A program made the position numbers and the translations under genes. Below are positions 7,049 to 15,229 of a stretch of DNA of 21,253 nt, piece after piece. How positions within the stretch are numbered: position 1 is the first letter of the stretch; every line of letters starts with the position of its first letter. Origin of the DNA: Pauljensenia sp. (GTDB lineage Bacteria > Actinomycetota > Actinomycetes > Actinomycetales > Actinomycetaceae); NCBI GenBank assembly GCA_029983625.1, contig JASBZF010000017.1:1-21253 (forward strand), given 5' to 3'. The notes below the pieces were generated by a model. It worked only from the letters and a program-made list of their open reading frames with translations. It did not search any database and was not told the origin of the DNA.

Positions 7049-8293
7049 TCACTTGTCGAGGACGGACGCACACCCTGGAAGCCCCTGGCCGCGACCTGCC
7101 CCGATTGCTTTCACCGCCGACACAGCTTCATTCAGACTCGACACAGCCACAACCTGCAATCCGGGCGGCTCATGCCCCACAACCTCCTCACAGTTCAAAG
7201 TCGGCGCAAGGAAAAACGCAGCCCCATCACGCTTTGCTCCGTACATCTTCTGCACAATGCCACCGATCGGACCGACTTCACCGTCATAGCTCATCGTGCC
7301 CGTCCCCGCAATCGAACGACCTCCCATGAGATCACCTGGCGTGAGTCGATCAATGATCCCCAAAGCGAACATCATCCCCGCAGAAGGTCCCCCCACCTCA
7401 CCGAGATTAAAAGTGATATGAAGCGGAAGATCGACCTCGACATCCAAATAAATCCCCAGACGCGACCCCTGAGTCCCCTCATCACCAGGCACAGTCCTGA
7501 TCTGCACACTCATCGGGATCCCCTCCCGCTCTATATTCACAGTGAGAAGCGAATCGACAGGAGTTACGCGAACAAGATCAAAAATTGACGCAGCCTGATC
7601 GATCGGATGCGTCACCCCCTGAGGGTCGGTCACCGACACCAGCACATCACCATCTTCGACTTTCCCCACAGCATCCGAGCCTTCGCCCACACCTCGGATC
7701 GTCACCTTCGCGGGAACCTCCCACCCCAAGTAGGAAAGAGCCGCAGCCTCCGCAGTGGACTGAGAAGAACGCATCATCACAGACTGCACCGCATCCACCT
7801 GCTCTTTTGTCGCACTGTCGGGATACGCTTGGGAATAGGGGATCAGTGTCGCCGTTGAATCCCACACAGCAAGGAGCAACTGCGAAAGATTCAAACGCCT
7901 CCCCGGCCCACCCGCTTCTGACACCGTCACCATCCGCAGCTCACCCGCACCCGTTTCTGCCTCGTGGGCCGGTTCAGTTGTGATGTCCTGACCCGTTTTT
8001 GGGTCCTTCCCATATATCTGAATAAGCGGTGTCCCCCGATACTGTCCCGCCACATCAAAAGTCGGGCCGGGGGATTCGACCACATAGGGCATCGGCACAA
8101 TGAAAAGCACCACAGCAGCAACGAGGGCGAGCGCAACCAGTCCGATTCCTCGCACACTGAAGCCGAAAAGTCTGCTTCGCCTCACGCTTTTTTGACCTGC
8201 ACCTCGATCATTCCCGTCCTGTGACGTCTGTGTTTCGCCCTCGTTAACTACACGCTGATGCACGTCATTCACACGCTCTTCTTCTTTTTCCAC
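7049..8293 (-). CDS. Membrane-anchored PDZ domain protein with Lon-type (S16) protease domain
   Basis: This protein of 414 residues has a polar N-terminus, one membrane helix (about residues 46-68, VALALVAAVVLFIVP), then PYVVESPGPTFDV, typical of this actinobacterial family. A PDZ-like domain spans roughly residues 190-270, with GVGEGSDAVGKVEDGDVLVSV. A Lon proteolytic domain follows, with the Ser nucleophile in GGPSAGM (Ser304) and the Lys in GGIVQKMYGAK (Lys349). The 45-residue gap fits the Ser-Lys dyad of S16 peptidases, so it is probably active, acting outside the membrane. It corresponds to M. tuberculosis Rv3194c (from memory). The start at 8293 is a GTG with a weak ribosome binding site. 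A GTG at 8272 behind a purine-rich AAGAAGAG is a good alternative. Confidence 0.92.
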   Translation of the reverse strand: MEKEEERVNDVHQRVVNEGETQTSQDGNDRGAGQKSVRRSRLFGFSVRGIGLVALALVAAVVLFIVPMPYVVESPGPTFDVAGQYRGTPLIQIYGKDPKTGQDITTEPAHEAETGAGELRMVTVSEAGGPGRRLNLSQLLLAVWDSTATLIPYSQAYPDSATKEQVDAVQSVMMRSSQSTAEAAALSYLGWEVPAKVTIRGVGEGSDAVGKVEDGDVLVSVTDPQGVTHPIDQAASIFDLVRVTPVDSLLTVNIEREGIPMSVQIRTVPGDEGTQGSRLGIYLDVEVDLPLHITFNLGEVGGPSAGMMFALGIIDRLTPGDLMGGRSIAGTGTMSYDGEVGPIGGIVQKMYGAKRDGAAFFLAPTLNCEEVVGHEPPGLQVVAVSSLNEAVSAVKAIGAGRGQGLPGCASVLDK

Positions 8294-8425
8294 CCTGGCA
8301 TTGTCACCCGAATCGGCACGTGTCGTCTCTTCACGCCCCTTTTTTCAGGAAAGTTCCCGTAAAACTCTTGGCGCACACTCAGGTTCAGCTACGCCTTCGC
8401 TCAACAGTGGCGGTAATGTCAAGAC

Positions 8426-10105
8426 ATGACCCAGGACGCGCCAGAGCCCACACCCTTTGACGACTTCCTCCGAAAAATGCTCGGAGACGAAGCAGCTGAA
8501 GAAGCTGCCCGCGCCTTACGCGCCCAAGGTTTTGACCCTCGTCAGCTCCCAGAAGACATCTTCAACCCCGAGAGCTTGCACACTGCGCTCACCCAGTTCC
8601 AGTTCCTCATGAACACCTCGCACGGGCCAGTGAATTGGCGTGTTGTCACCGATTCTGCCCGTCAAGCGATCTACCGGGACGGCGACCCGCAGCTCAGCGC
8701 CGCGCAAGCAGCACAAGCGAAACAGGCCATGACGGTGGCGGACCTGTGGCTCGATACGGTCACCACTTTCGCACCCGGTCCCCTGCAGCGACACGCATGG
8801 ACCCGTTCACAGTGGTTCGACCAGACCTTACCCATGTGGAAACGCATCACTGAACCGGTCGCACACAACGTTTCGCGCGCCCTCGATGAGGTTCTTACTG
8901 ACCGCCTCGGCTCTCAGATGGATGAGGATGCTGTGCCGACCGGCATCGCCCAGATGATTGGACGCACTCAAGAGCTCGTTCCGAAACTCTCTGCGATGAT
9001 GTTCGCCGCACAAATCGCGCGCGCCCTGACCGGGATCTGCGCCGAAGCTTTCGGTTCAACCGATGTCGGCCTCCCCCTAGTAGAAGAGGGAGTGACCGGT
9101 CTTGTTGTTGCCAACGTCGAAGCATTCGCAGACGGGCTCGATATCCCCTTCGATGAAGTCCTACATTTCCTGGCCCTGCGTGAATGCGCACATCGTCGGC
9201 TTTTCGCTGCCGTCCCTTGGCTTCAGGGGGACCTCATTCGCGCAGTTGAAAACTATTCTGCGCATATCGCGATTGACGAGGACGCGATCGCTCAGGCTGC
9301 CCATTCTTTCCAGCTGGATGACCCGCATTCCATCGAGTCTGCGTTCTCTGGCGGGATCTTTACGATCCCTGTCACACCAGAGCAGCAACGTAGCCTCGAT
9401 CGGCTGGAAACGATTCTTGCTCTGATCGAAGGTTGGGTTGAGGTGGTGACCGCTCGCGCCCTCGCCCCCTATCTGCCTCATGCTGACCAGCTGCAAGAAA
9501 TGATGCGTCGCAGACGCGCCTCGGGTGGCCCTGCTGAACAGGTCCTTGGGGAACTCATCGGATTGAAAATGCGTCCGCGTCGGGCCAGAGCTGCAGCAAA
9601 AATCTTCACCCTCGTCGAAGCTGATTCTGATTATGCGACTCGTGATGCCCTGTGGTCTCACCCCGATATGGTGCCCACGATCGCAGAGCTTGATTCGCCC
9701 GATACGTTCCTCGTGATGCGTCGAGCAGCCGGGGAACAGGATGCGGATATTGACGCGGCCCTTGAGGCTCTGCTTGAAGGCACGATGGGCTGGGCAGATG
9801 GCCTCACCCCTGATCTGGACCCAGAGTCAGAGACGCTGGCAAAAGCTGGTTTTGAGACTCGCGCAGATGCGTCTGCCTCTTCTGGTGCTGTACAGGATTC
9901 GGATGCTCGGCACGATCACCCTCACCCCTTCGACGAGGGATCTCACGATCAGAGCATTTCAGGTCACGAGGGCGTTTCAGGCGATGAGCGCACCTCAGAG
10001 GACGAGTCTGTTCTAGGAGATCAATCTGCTCCACATGATGAGTCCACTCCACACGATAAGTCCGATCCGGGAGAAGACGGGATGAGCACCAACGAGAAAG
10101 CCTGA
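8426..10105 (+). CDS. DUF2342 / zincin-like putative hydrolase
   Basis: This 559-residue soluble protein belongs to the actinobacterial zincin-like family (DUF2342), unknown in function and conserved beside the PDZ protease. The N-terminal part contains FGQ-type helical sequence and SHGPVNWRVV near residue 65. The metalloprotease-like helix reads FLALRECAHRRLFAAVPWL (residues 248-266), with Arg in place of the first His of HExxH while Glu253 and His256 are kept. A downstream IEGWVEVV (334-341) fits the third-ligand region. From about residue 485 the protein becomes acidic and Ser/His-rich with six-residue repeats. It diverges from the protease gene (132 bases apart). No clear ribosome binding site precedes the ATG, so a leaderless or very short leader is possible. 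Zinc binding and hydrolase activity are unproven. Confidence 0.9.
   Translation: MTQDAPEPTPFDDFLRKMLGDEAAEEAARALRAQGFDPRQLPEDIFNPESLHTALTQFQFLMNTSHGPVNWRVVTDSARQAIYRDGDPQLSAAQAAQAKQAMTVADLWLDTVTTFAPGPLQRHAWTRSQWFDQTLPMWKRITEPVAHNVSRALDEVLTDRLGSQMDEDAVPTGIAQMIGRTQELVPKLSAMMFAAQIARALTGICAEAFGSTDVGLPLVEEGVTGLVVANVEAFADGLDIPFDEVLHFLALRECAHRRLFAAVPWLQGDLIRAVENYSAHIAIDEDAIAQAAHSFQLDDPHSIESAFSGGIFTIPVTPEQQRSLDRLETILALIEGWVEVVTARALAPYLPHADQLQEMMRRRRASGGPAEQVLGELIGLKMRPRRARAAAKIFTLVEADSDYATRDALWSHPDMVPTIAELDSPDTFLVMRRAAGEQDADIDAALEALLEGTMGWADGLTPDLDPESETLAKAGFETRADASASSGAVQDSDARHDHPHPFDEGSHDQSISGHEGVSGDERTSEDESVLGDQSAPHDESTPHDKSDPGEDGMSTNEKA
9959..10066 (+). repeat. Degenerate 18-base tandem repeat encoding an acidic hexapeptide tail
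   Basis: Six in-frame units encode SGHEGV, SGDERT, SEDESV, LGDQSA, PHDEST and PHDKSD (residues 512-547 of the DUF2342 protein). Position three is always D or H. The period is exactly 18 bases, so unit number can change without a frameshift. Confidence 0.65.
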
Positions 10106-10271
10106 GACGAAACACACTGACCTTGGCCTTTTGCGTGCGCAGTCCGTGACGCAGTCCCGGATCGCACACGCACAGCACACCTGATCAGGCTCAGGCTCAG
10201 ATGTTCTTGTCGCTGTCCTCACTGACTGTGGATAGACACCACTGCCGCCCTCGGCACCGGATACTTCTGGC

Positions 10272-11195
10272 GTGGGAACGCAACTTCGTAAAGGAACGCG
10301 GATCGCGCGACGCGGACCGGGCACACTGCACTTCAACGTCGGCTTTGCTCGCTCCACCACTGTGCGCGGACTCGACGAACTCGAAATCGGCACACTCATT
10401 CACGCCCTGCGTTCTGCCTCCACGCACGAACCCCGTATGCCCGCACTTTTGCGCCCAGATCTCGCCGCACAACTTCTCACACAAGGGATACTTGAAAGCG
10501 AAAAACCTCAACTTCGCCTCGCCATTCACGGAACCGATCTGCTCTCAATCGCGCTGATCGGAATCCTTGGGGAAACTTTTACGCTTTGCGTTGATCCTCG
10601 CACTCCGCAAAAGGTAGACATTCCCCTGCATTTGGCTCTCGGATCCGATTCCCTCGGTGTGAAACTGACACGCGCACTGGGAAAAGCTCTTGCGGGGACG
10701 AACATCACGATCCGCTCTTTACACAGTCCCGATTTGCTGATCTGCACGCACACACGCACACCCGACCCGGCGCTCTTTCGTTCCCTACTCGTTCAAGATC
10801 AGCCCTATCTGCCGATCACCACTGACGACAACGGTTACGAACTCGGTCCGCTCACCATTCCCGGACGCACCGCCTGCGCCCACTGCCTCACCCTGCAACG
10901 CGCACACGCTGACCCTTTCTATCCGAGCGAAATCTACGCACCTCAAGATCACAGCACCCCCACTCCCCCACTCGCTGCCCTCTACTCCGCTGCCGTTCAC
11001 GCAGCCCAGATGATTCACGCTTTCGCCTGTCACACGCACACGCTTCTTTGGTGCCAACAGATCCTTCGTATCGACGCGCTCGGACGCACACGCTCAACGA
11101 AGGTCGCACCGCACCCGCAATGCGGCTGCGGTGCCGCAGGCATCCCCTTTCCCCTCAGCACAACAGAAGGCCAAGACCCGCGTCGCTTCTCTTGA
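10272..11195 (+). CDS. E1/ThiF-like protein related to TOMM (cyclodehydratase) precursor-binding partners
   Basis: This 307-residue protein lacks membrane segments. The N-terminal region (residues 1-80, with RIARRGPGTLHFNVG) looks like a leader-binding winged-helix domain. The second half has LGPLTIPGRTACAHCLTLQR (191-210) and HPQCGCG (281-287). The Cys pairs at 202/205 and 284/286 are the likely zinc site of this E1-like family. The family is best known from azole-forming RiPP pathways, where it binds precursor peptide leaders. No precursor peptide or YcaO gene is visible nearby, so a housekeeping role is more likely. M. tuberculosis has a homologue at the same place (Rv3196, from memory). 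It follows the DUF2342 gene by 166 bases and converges on the helicase gene. The start is a GTG without a clear ribosome binding site. Confidence 0.8.
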   Translation: MGTQLRKGTRIARRGPGTLHFNVGFARSTTVRGLDELEIGTLIHALRSASTHEPRMPALLRPDLAAQLLTQGILESEKPQLRLAIHGTDLLSIALIGILGETFTLCVDPRTPQKVDIPLHLALGSDSLGVKLTRALGKALAGTNITIRSLHSPDLLICTHTRTPDPALFRSLLVQDQPYLPITTDDNGYELGPLTIPGRTACAHCLTLQRAHADPFYPSEIYAPQDHSTPTPPLAALYSAAVHAAQMIHAFACHTHTLLWCQQILRIDALGRTRSTKVAPHPQCGCGAAGIPFPLSTTEGQDPRRFS

Positions 11196-11274
11196 CCGAT
11201 ATCTCGTGTCTGAGCGTTACTGAAGAAGAAAAACCCCGCGTATAAAGAAAGCACAGAAAAGGAACGCACTTGAG

Positions 11275-13308
11275 TCAGAGCGCAGAACTCTTCTCGTCAC
11301 GTGATAACTGTGGCTGCTGACCTGAAACAATCGCTAAAACTTGAGCGCCAAACATCTGAGCTTTCACCCTACCGATCCCTTTGATCCGTAAAAGCGCTTC
11401 GCAGCTGCTGGGACGTGACAGGGCGATCTGCCTCAAAGTCTGATCAGAAAACACCGTGAAAGGCGGGCACCCGCTCGCCTTCGCGGTGGCGCTACGCCAG
11501 GCTCGCAGCTCCTCATAGAGCATCAATTCCTCTTGAGAGGCTCTCATCGCGAACTCTTGCGCCGCTTCCTGCCCTTTTCTTCGCTGAGCAGATTTCAGCG
11601 ATTTTGACTCTTCTGGCCACAGTCCCTCTAAAAGATGGGAACGTTGACGAGTGCCGCGAGCGCCTTCACCTCTTTTTTGTGCCCATGAAATCTCAAGAAA
11701 ATCCTTGGCGCGTGTCACACCCACGTACAAGAGCCTGCGTTCTTCTTCTTGTGCTTCAGCAGTTTTCGCGTAAGCGATCGGCAAGAGTCCTTCGGCAACG
11801 CCGACGAGGAAAACGGCATCCCATTCCAAACCTTTAGCTGCGTGAAGGGTCGCCAGTTCCACTCCTTGTTGATCGGGCTCAACCTGGTATTGGGCGCGTT
11901 CTTCCATTTCCGCGACAAACTCGGCAATGTTGTTTGCACGGGATTCCTGAGCCCATGACACGATTGCTTTCAGATTCTCCCAGCGTTCCTGAGCCGCCCC
12001 GCCCTTTGGAGCTTGTGCTGTCCAGCCCACGGCCTCCAAGTGAGCGCTCACCGCCTCTACCAGCGCTGCTGGTTCATCTGTAGTAGCGAAGCGTGCAGCG
12101 GTTGATAGTACGCGCATCGCATTGCGCACGTCTTCTCGTTGAAAGAACGGCTGAGCATGTGAAAAGGCAAGGGGTATTTTTCGCGCTGCGAATGCCTCTT
12201 CAAACACTTGCGATTGGCTATTCGTTCGGAAAAGAACTGCGATCGTATCGGGTTTCATCCCCGAAGCAATCAGGTCTGCGATTTTTGCAGCCACGCCCTC
12301 GGCTTCTTCTTTATCTGAAGAGTAGGTGACGAAACGCACCGCCTTCCCTGTAGGGCGCTGCGACTGTAAACGCACGGTCCCAGAGTTTTGTGCTCGGACC
12401 ATCACAGCGTTTGCAAGTGACACGATCTGCGGAGTGGAACGATAGTCGCGTGTTAATTCCAAGACACGCGCCCCTCGATGCTGACGCGAAAAATCCAAAA
12501 GATACGCCGGGTTCGCACCCGCGAAAGAGTAGATCGTCTGCGCGACATCCCCCACCACGCACACGTCGTGCCGCTCGCCCAGCCACAGGTCCAGAAGGCG
12601 ACGTTGGATCGCAGAGACATCCTGGAACTCATCGACTACGAAATGCCGGTACTGGGCACGCACTTTCGCTGCCACATCGGAGCGTTCCTGAAGCATTCCG
12701 CACAAGATCACGAGCACATCTTCAAAATCGAGGACTCCTCGTTCACCCTTCGCGTCCTCGTACACGTCAAGTAGGCGCGCCATTTCCTCTGCGCTTAATC
12801 CTGCGGGGACTTCATGCCCGTTTTTTACTTCTTCGATGTAATGCTGTGAATCGACGAGGGACACTTTCGCCCATTCAATTTCCGCAGCTAAATCACGCAC
12901 AGTCGTTTTATCCGCCGTGATTCCGAGCCTCGCTGCCGCCGAAGACACAATCGATGCTTTGTGTGCAAGGACGGATGGCATTGGTCCGCCAATGACCGTC
13001 GGCCAAAAATGCTGTAGCTGACGCAGCGCCGCCGAATGGAAAGTTCGTGCCTGCGCCCTCGACACCCCTAAGAGGGCGAGGCGATGCCGCATCTCAAAGG
13101 CCGCACGTCTCGTGAAGGTGACCGCCAGCACCGAATCAGGAGAATAGGCATCAATCGCGCAAGCATAGGCGATCCGATAGGTGATCGCCCTGGTTTTCCC
13201 TGTGCCAGCTCCCGCAAGGACAACAAGCGGACCCGTCACCTGCAGTGCCACAGCCCGCTGATCGGGGTCGAGGGCGTCGAGCAGTGCTTCGGGGTCGCGT
13301 TCGTTCAT
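11275..13308 (-). CDS. uvrD2: UvrD2-type SF1 DNA helicase with HRDC domain
   Basis: This 677-residue helicase has Walker A GAGTGKT (33-39), VTFTRRAA (63-70), DEFQD (226-230), GDVAQTIYSFAGA (253-265), LTRDYRST (285-292), a late ATLHAAKGLEWD (486-497) and LYVGVTRAKD (527-536). The C-terminal HRDC domain covers about 597-663 (ending LLRIKGIGRVKAQMFGAQVL). SF1 motor plus HRDC is the UvrD2 layout, a 3'-5' ATP-dependent helicase for DNA repair and maintenance. Its position after the DUF2342 and E1-like genes matches M. tuberculosis uvrD2. The linker between motor and HRDC (about 540-596) contains no cysteine, although mycobacterial UvrD2 has a tetracysteine module there. The start ATG has a weak GGGA upstream and diverges from rph. 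Confidence 0.93.
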   Translation of the reverse strand: MNERDPEALLDALDPDQRAVALQVTGPLVVLAGAGTGKTRAITYRIAYACAIDAYSPDSVLAVTFTRRAAFEMRHRLALLGVSRAQARTFHSAALRQLQHFWPTVIGGPMPSVLAHKASIVSSAAARLGITADKTTVRDLAAEIEWAKVSLVDSQHYIEEVKNGHEVPAGLSAEEMARLLDVYEDAKGERGVLDFEDVLVILCGMLQERSDVAAKVRAQYRHFVVDEFQDVSAIQRRLLDLWLGERHDVCVVGDVAQTIYSFAGANPAYLLDFSRQHRGARVLELTRDYRSTPQIVSLANAVMVRAQNSGTVRLQSQRPTGKAVRFVTYSSDKEEAEGVAAKIADLIASGMKPDTIAVLFRTNSQSQVFEEAFAARKIPLAFSHAQPFFQREDVRNAMRVLSTAARFATTDEPAALVEAVSAHLEAVGWTAQAPKGGAAQERWENLKAIVSWAQESRANNIAEFVAEMEERAQYQVEPDQQGVELATLHAAKGLEWDAVFLVGVAEGLLPIAYAKTAEAQEEERRLLYVGVTRAKDFLEISWAQKRGEGARGTRQRSHLLEGLWPEESKSLKSAQRRKGQEAAQEFAMRASQEELMLYEELRAWRSATAKASGCPPFTVFSDQTLRQIALSRPSSCEALLRIKGIGRVKAQMFGAQVLAIVSGQQPQLSRDEKSSAL

Positions 13309-13363
13309 GTCCCGATCATCCCATGTGCCGAGGCAAATGAGGTCTCCATACCCATCCTTAGCC

Positions 13364-13392
13364 TTTTAAGCGCACTGGCCCTCGGCTAGGCT
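13364..13392 (+). promoter_or_regulatory. Possible rph promoter with very short leader
   Basis: TAGGCT (13387-13392), a common actinobacterial -10 form, lies seven bases before the ATG at 13400. TTTTAA (13364-13369) stands 17 bases further up as a poor -35. If used, the transcript would be nearly leaderless, consistent with the lack of a Shine-Dalgarno. Confidence 0.3.
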
Positions 13393-13399
13393 GTTGTTC

Positions 13400-14170
13400 A
13401 TGACCCCTAGTGTTCTTCGCGCCGATGGGCGCACTTTTGACCAGCTCCGCCCTGTTTGTCTGACTCCGTCATGGTCGGGGACGGGCGAAGGATCCGTCCT
13501 CGTGGAGTTCGGGAACACTCGTGTTCTGTGCGTTGCGTCTTTGACCGAGGGCGTTCCGAGGTGGCGTAAAGGCAGCGGAGAAGGGTGGGTGACCGCCGAA
13601 TATGCGATGCTCCCACGCGCAACTTCGGAGCGTTCTCAGCGTGAATCTGTGAAGGGCAAAATGTCGGGGCGTACTCAGGAGATTTCCCGCCTGATCGGTC
13701 GTTCACTTCGTGCGATCATCGACGTGTCTGCCCTGGGGGAAAACACAATCGTCCTGGACTGCGATGTGTTACGTGCTGATGGCGGAACCCGCACCGCTGC
13801 GGTGACCGGCGCGTATGTGGCTCTTGCTCAGGCTGTGAATTGGGGGATCACGCAGGGAATCATCACCTCGAAAACCTCCTGCCCTGTCCTCACCGATTCC
13901 GTGTCTGCGATTTCGGTCGGCGTGATTGACGGCACCCCGATGCTGGACCTTCCCTATGTTGAAGATGTGCGCGCCATGACCGACATGAACGTCGTTCAGA
14001 CCGGTTCGGGCGCGTTCATCGAAGTGCAAGGTACCGCCGAGCATCGTCCTTTCTCACGTGAGGAGCTTTCCGATCTGCTGGATTTAGCTTCGATTGGGAA
14101 TGCTCAGCTTGCTGATGTACAAAAGCGCGCACTTGCCGCCGCTGACGGTGAGACGGTGCGACTGGCATGA
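13400..14170 (+). CDS. rph: Ribonuclease PH
   Basis: RNase PH (256 residues) is a phosphate-dependent 3'-5' exoribonuclease that trims tRNA precursors, working as a hexamer in the cytoplasm. Recognisable family segments are the N-terminal RADGRTFDQLRPV, GSVLVEFGNTRVLC, GWVTAEYAMLPRAT, the phosphate-site GRTQEISRLIGRSLRA, and the catalytic DCDVLRADGGTRTAAVTGAY. The length is normal. ATG at 13400 is preferred over the TTG two codons earlier. The last four bases overlap the start of rdgB (ATGA), so the two are translationally coupled, the same pairing as in many Actinobacteria. It is transcribed divergently from uvrD2, with 91 bases between starts. Confidence 0.97.
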   Translation: MTPSVLRADGRTFDQLRPVCLTPSWSGTGEGSVLVEFGNTRVLCVASLTEGVPRWRKGSGEGWVTAEYAMLPRATSERSQRESVKGKMSGRTQEISRLIGRSLRAIIDVSALGENTIVLDCDVLRADGGTRTAAVTGAYVALAQAVNWGITQGIITSKTSCPVLTDSVSAISVGVIDGTPMLDLPYVEDVRAMTDMNVVQTGSGAFIEVQGTAEHRPFSREELSDLLDLASIGNAQLADVQKRALAAADGETVRLA

Positions 14171-14868
14171 CTCGTACTTCAGATTCTCTGTCCTCTTCTT
14201 CTTCCTTGTCCGATTCCTTCTGTGATCTTTACGCTCACGAAGGCAAACCCCGGCTTGTGTTCGCGACCTCGAATGCGCACAAAATCAGTGAACTCACGGC
14301 GATTTTGTCTCAGGCTTTGGGGGGTGCGCTTATTGACGGCATTGCGCGCATGTCTGATTTCAATGCGCCCGATCCGATAGAAGACGGCACCTCTTTTGAA
14401 GAGAACGCGTGTCTAAAGGCACGCGCTCTGGTCGCGTGGACGGGTTTACCCGCGATTGCAGACGATTCGGGGCTGGCGGTTGAGGTCATGGGGGGCGCTC
14501 CGGGAATCTTCTCTGCACGCTGGGCCGGTCGGCACGGTGACGACGCAGCGAATCTGGATCTTCTCCTCGCCCAGTTATCGGATGTGCCCCAGCGGCATCG
14601 TCGCGCTTCTTTCGTGTGCGCTGCGGCTCTTGTTCTTCCCGATGGACGTGAATTCGTCGAACGCGGCGAGGTGAAGGGAATGTTGACCCGCGAGCGCCGA
14701 GGAGACGCGGGATTCGGTTACGATCCGATTTTCATTCCCGATGGGTATGAAGTGACGACAGCGCAGATGAGTGCGGAGCAAAAAAATGCGATCAGCCACC
14801 GCTCCATCGCTTTCCAAGCTCTTGTTCCCGCGATTCTTCAAGCGATGGAGCTTTCCGCACGCGAGTGA
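14167..14868 (+). CDS. rdgB: Non-canonical purine NTP pyrophosphatase (RdgB/HAM1)
   Basis: This enzyme hydrolyses ITP, dITP and XTP to the monophosphates and so keeps deaminated purines out of nucleic acids. Of 233 residues, about the first 29 are a Ser-rich leader absent from most relatives. The core starts PRLVFATSNAHKISEL (substrate-binding TSNxxK). It continues with FEENACLKARAL, the catalytic ADDSGLAVE, GAPGIFSARWAG, GFGYDPIF and SHRSIAF. All key motifs are intact. The start ATG overlaps the rph stop as ATGA, which supports the long N-terminus, although initiation further in cannot be excluded. Confidence 0.96.
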   Translation: MTRTSDSLSSSSSLSDSFCDLYAHEGKPRLVFATSNAHKISELTAILSQALGGALIDGIARMSDFNAPDPIEDGTSFEENACLKARALVAWTGLPAIADDSGLAVEVMGGAPGIFSARWAGRHGDDAANLDLLLAQLSDVPQRHRRASFVCAAALVLPDGREFVERGEVKGMLTRERRGDAGFGYDPIFIPDGYEVTTAQMSAEQKNAISHRSIAFQALVPAILQAMELSARE

Positions 14869-14956
14869 TGCGACAACATGGCAGTGCCTTGCGCTGCACT
14901 CGCGCACGAAAAGACGGTAGCGGCGGTGATATGTGCCTACCTTCCCGACACAGTGT

Positions 14957-14974
14957 GCCCGCGTTTCAGCGGGC
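14957..14974 (+). terminator. Hairpin downstream of rdgB
   Basis: GCCCGC (14957-14962) pairs perfectly with GCGGGC (14969-14974) across the loop GTTTCA, about 90 bases past the rdgB stop. It has no T run, so it would be a non-canonical terminator of a type common in high-GC Gram-positives. Confidence 0.35.
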
Positions 14975-15095
14975 CACAAGGGAACCGTAGATCGGTCGAT
15001 CCATACAGAATTGAAGTTCGTCCCTTTGCTGACGGTGCGACCTAGTGAGATAGGAACGGAAACGGACGAAGTGAGAACGGATAAATGCCGACATG

Positions 15096-15114
15096 TCGAA
15101 CCCCCTTTGTTCGA
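15096..15114. promoter_or_regulatory. Inverted repeat TCGAAC-N7-GTTCGA upstream of lysR
   Basis: Two perfect six-base half-sites are separated by CCCCTTT, about 120 bases before the lysR start. The half-sites equal those of the actinobacterial SOS box, but that box has a four-base spacer. An autoregulatory site for the LysR protein is possible. Confidence 0.4.
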
Positions 15115-15224
15115 AGCGCCAGGATTCCCCAACACCTTGTGCGCTAATAACATTATTTTAAACACGATGCACATATAGTCCAATCGAAGCAAGCTTCAAC
15201 ACAGATTCATTTTTTCTACACACC

Positions 15225-15229
15225 AGGAG
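15225..15229 (+). promoter_or_regulatory. Ribosome binding site deciding the lysR start
   Basis: AGGAG lies five bases before the ATG at 15235. The GTG two codons earlier (15229) overlaps this AGGAG and so cannot use it. Confidence 0.75.

Noticed and set aside
10106..10271. Search for a small RiPP precursor ORF next to the E1-like gene.
   Set aside because: No short frame with a ribosome binding site and a Cys/Ser/Thr-rich core was found here or in 11196-11274.
15096..15114. TCGAAC...GTTCGA considered as an SOS (LexA) box.
   Set aside because: The actinobacterial SOS box has a four-base spacer. Here it is seven, which would place the half-sites on different helix faces. It is kept only as an unassigned palindrome.
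14575..15192. A 205-codon minus-strand frame covering the end of rdgB and the lysR upstream region.
   Set aside because: More than half lies antisense to the well-supported rdgB gene, and the rest has no domain-like sequence.
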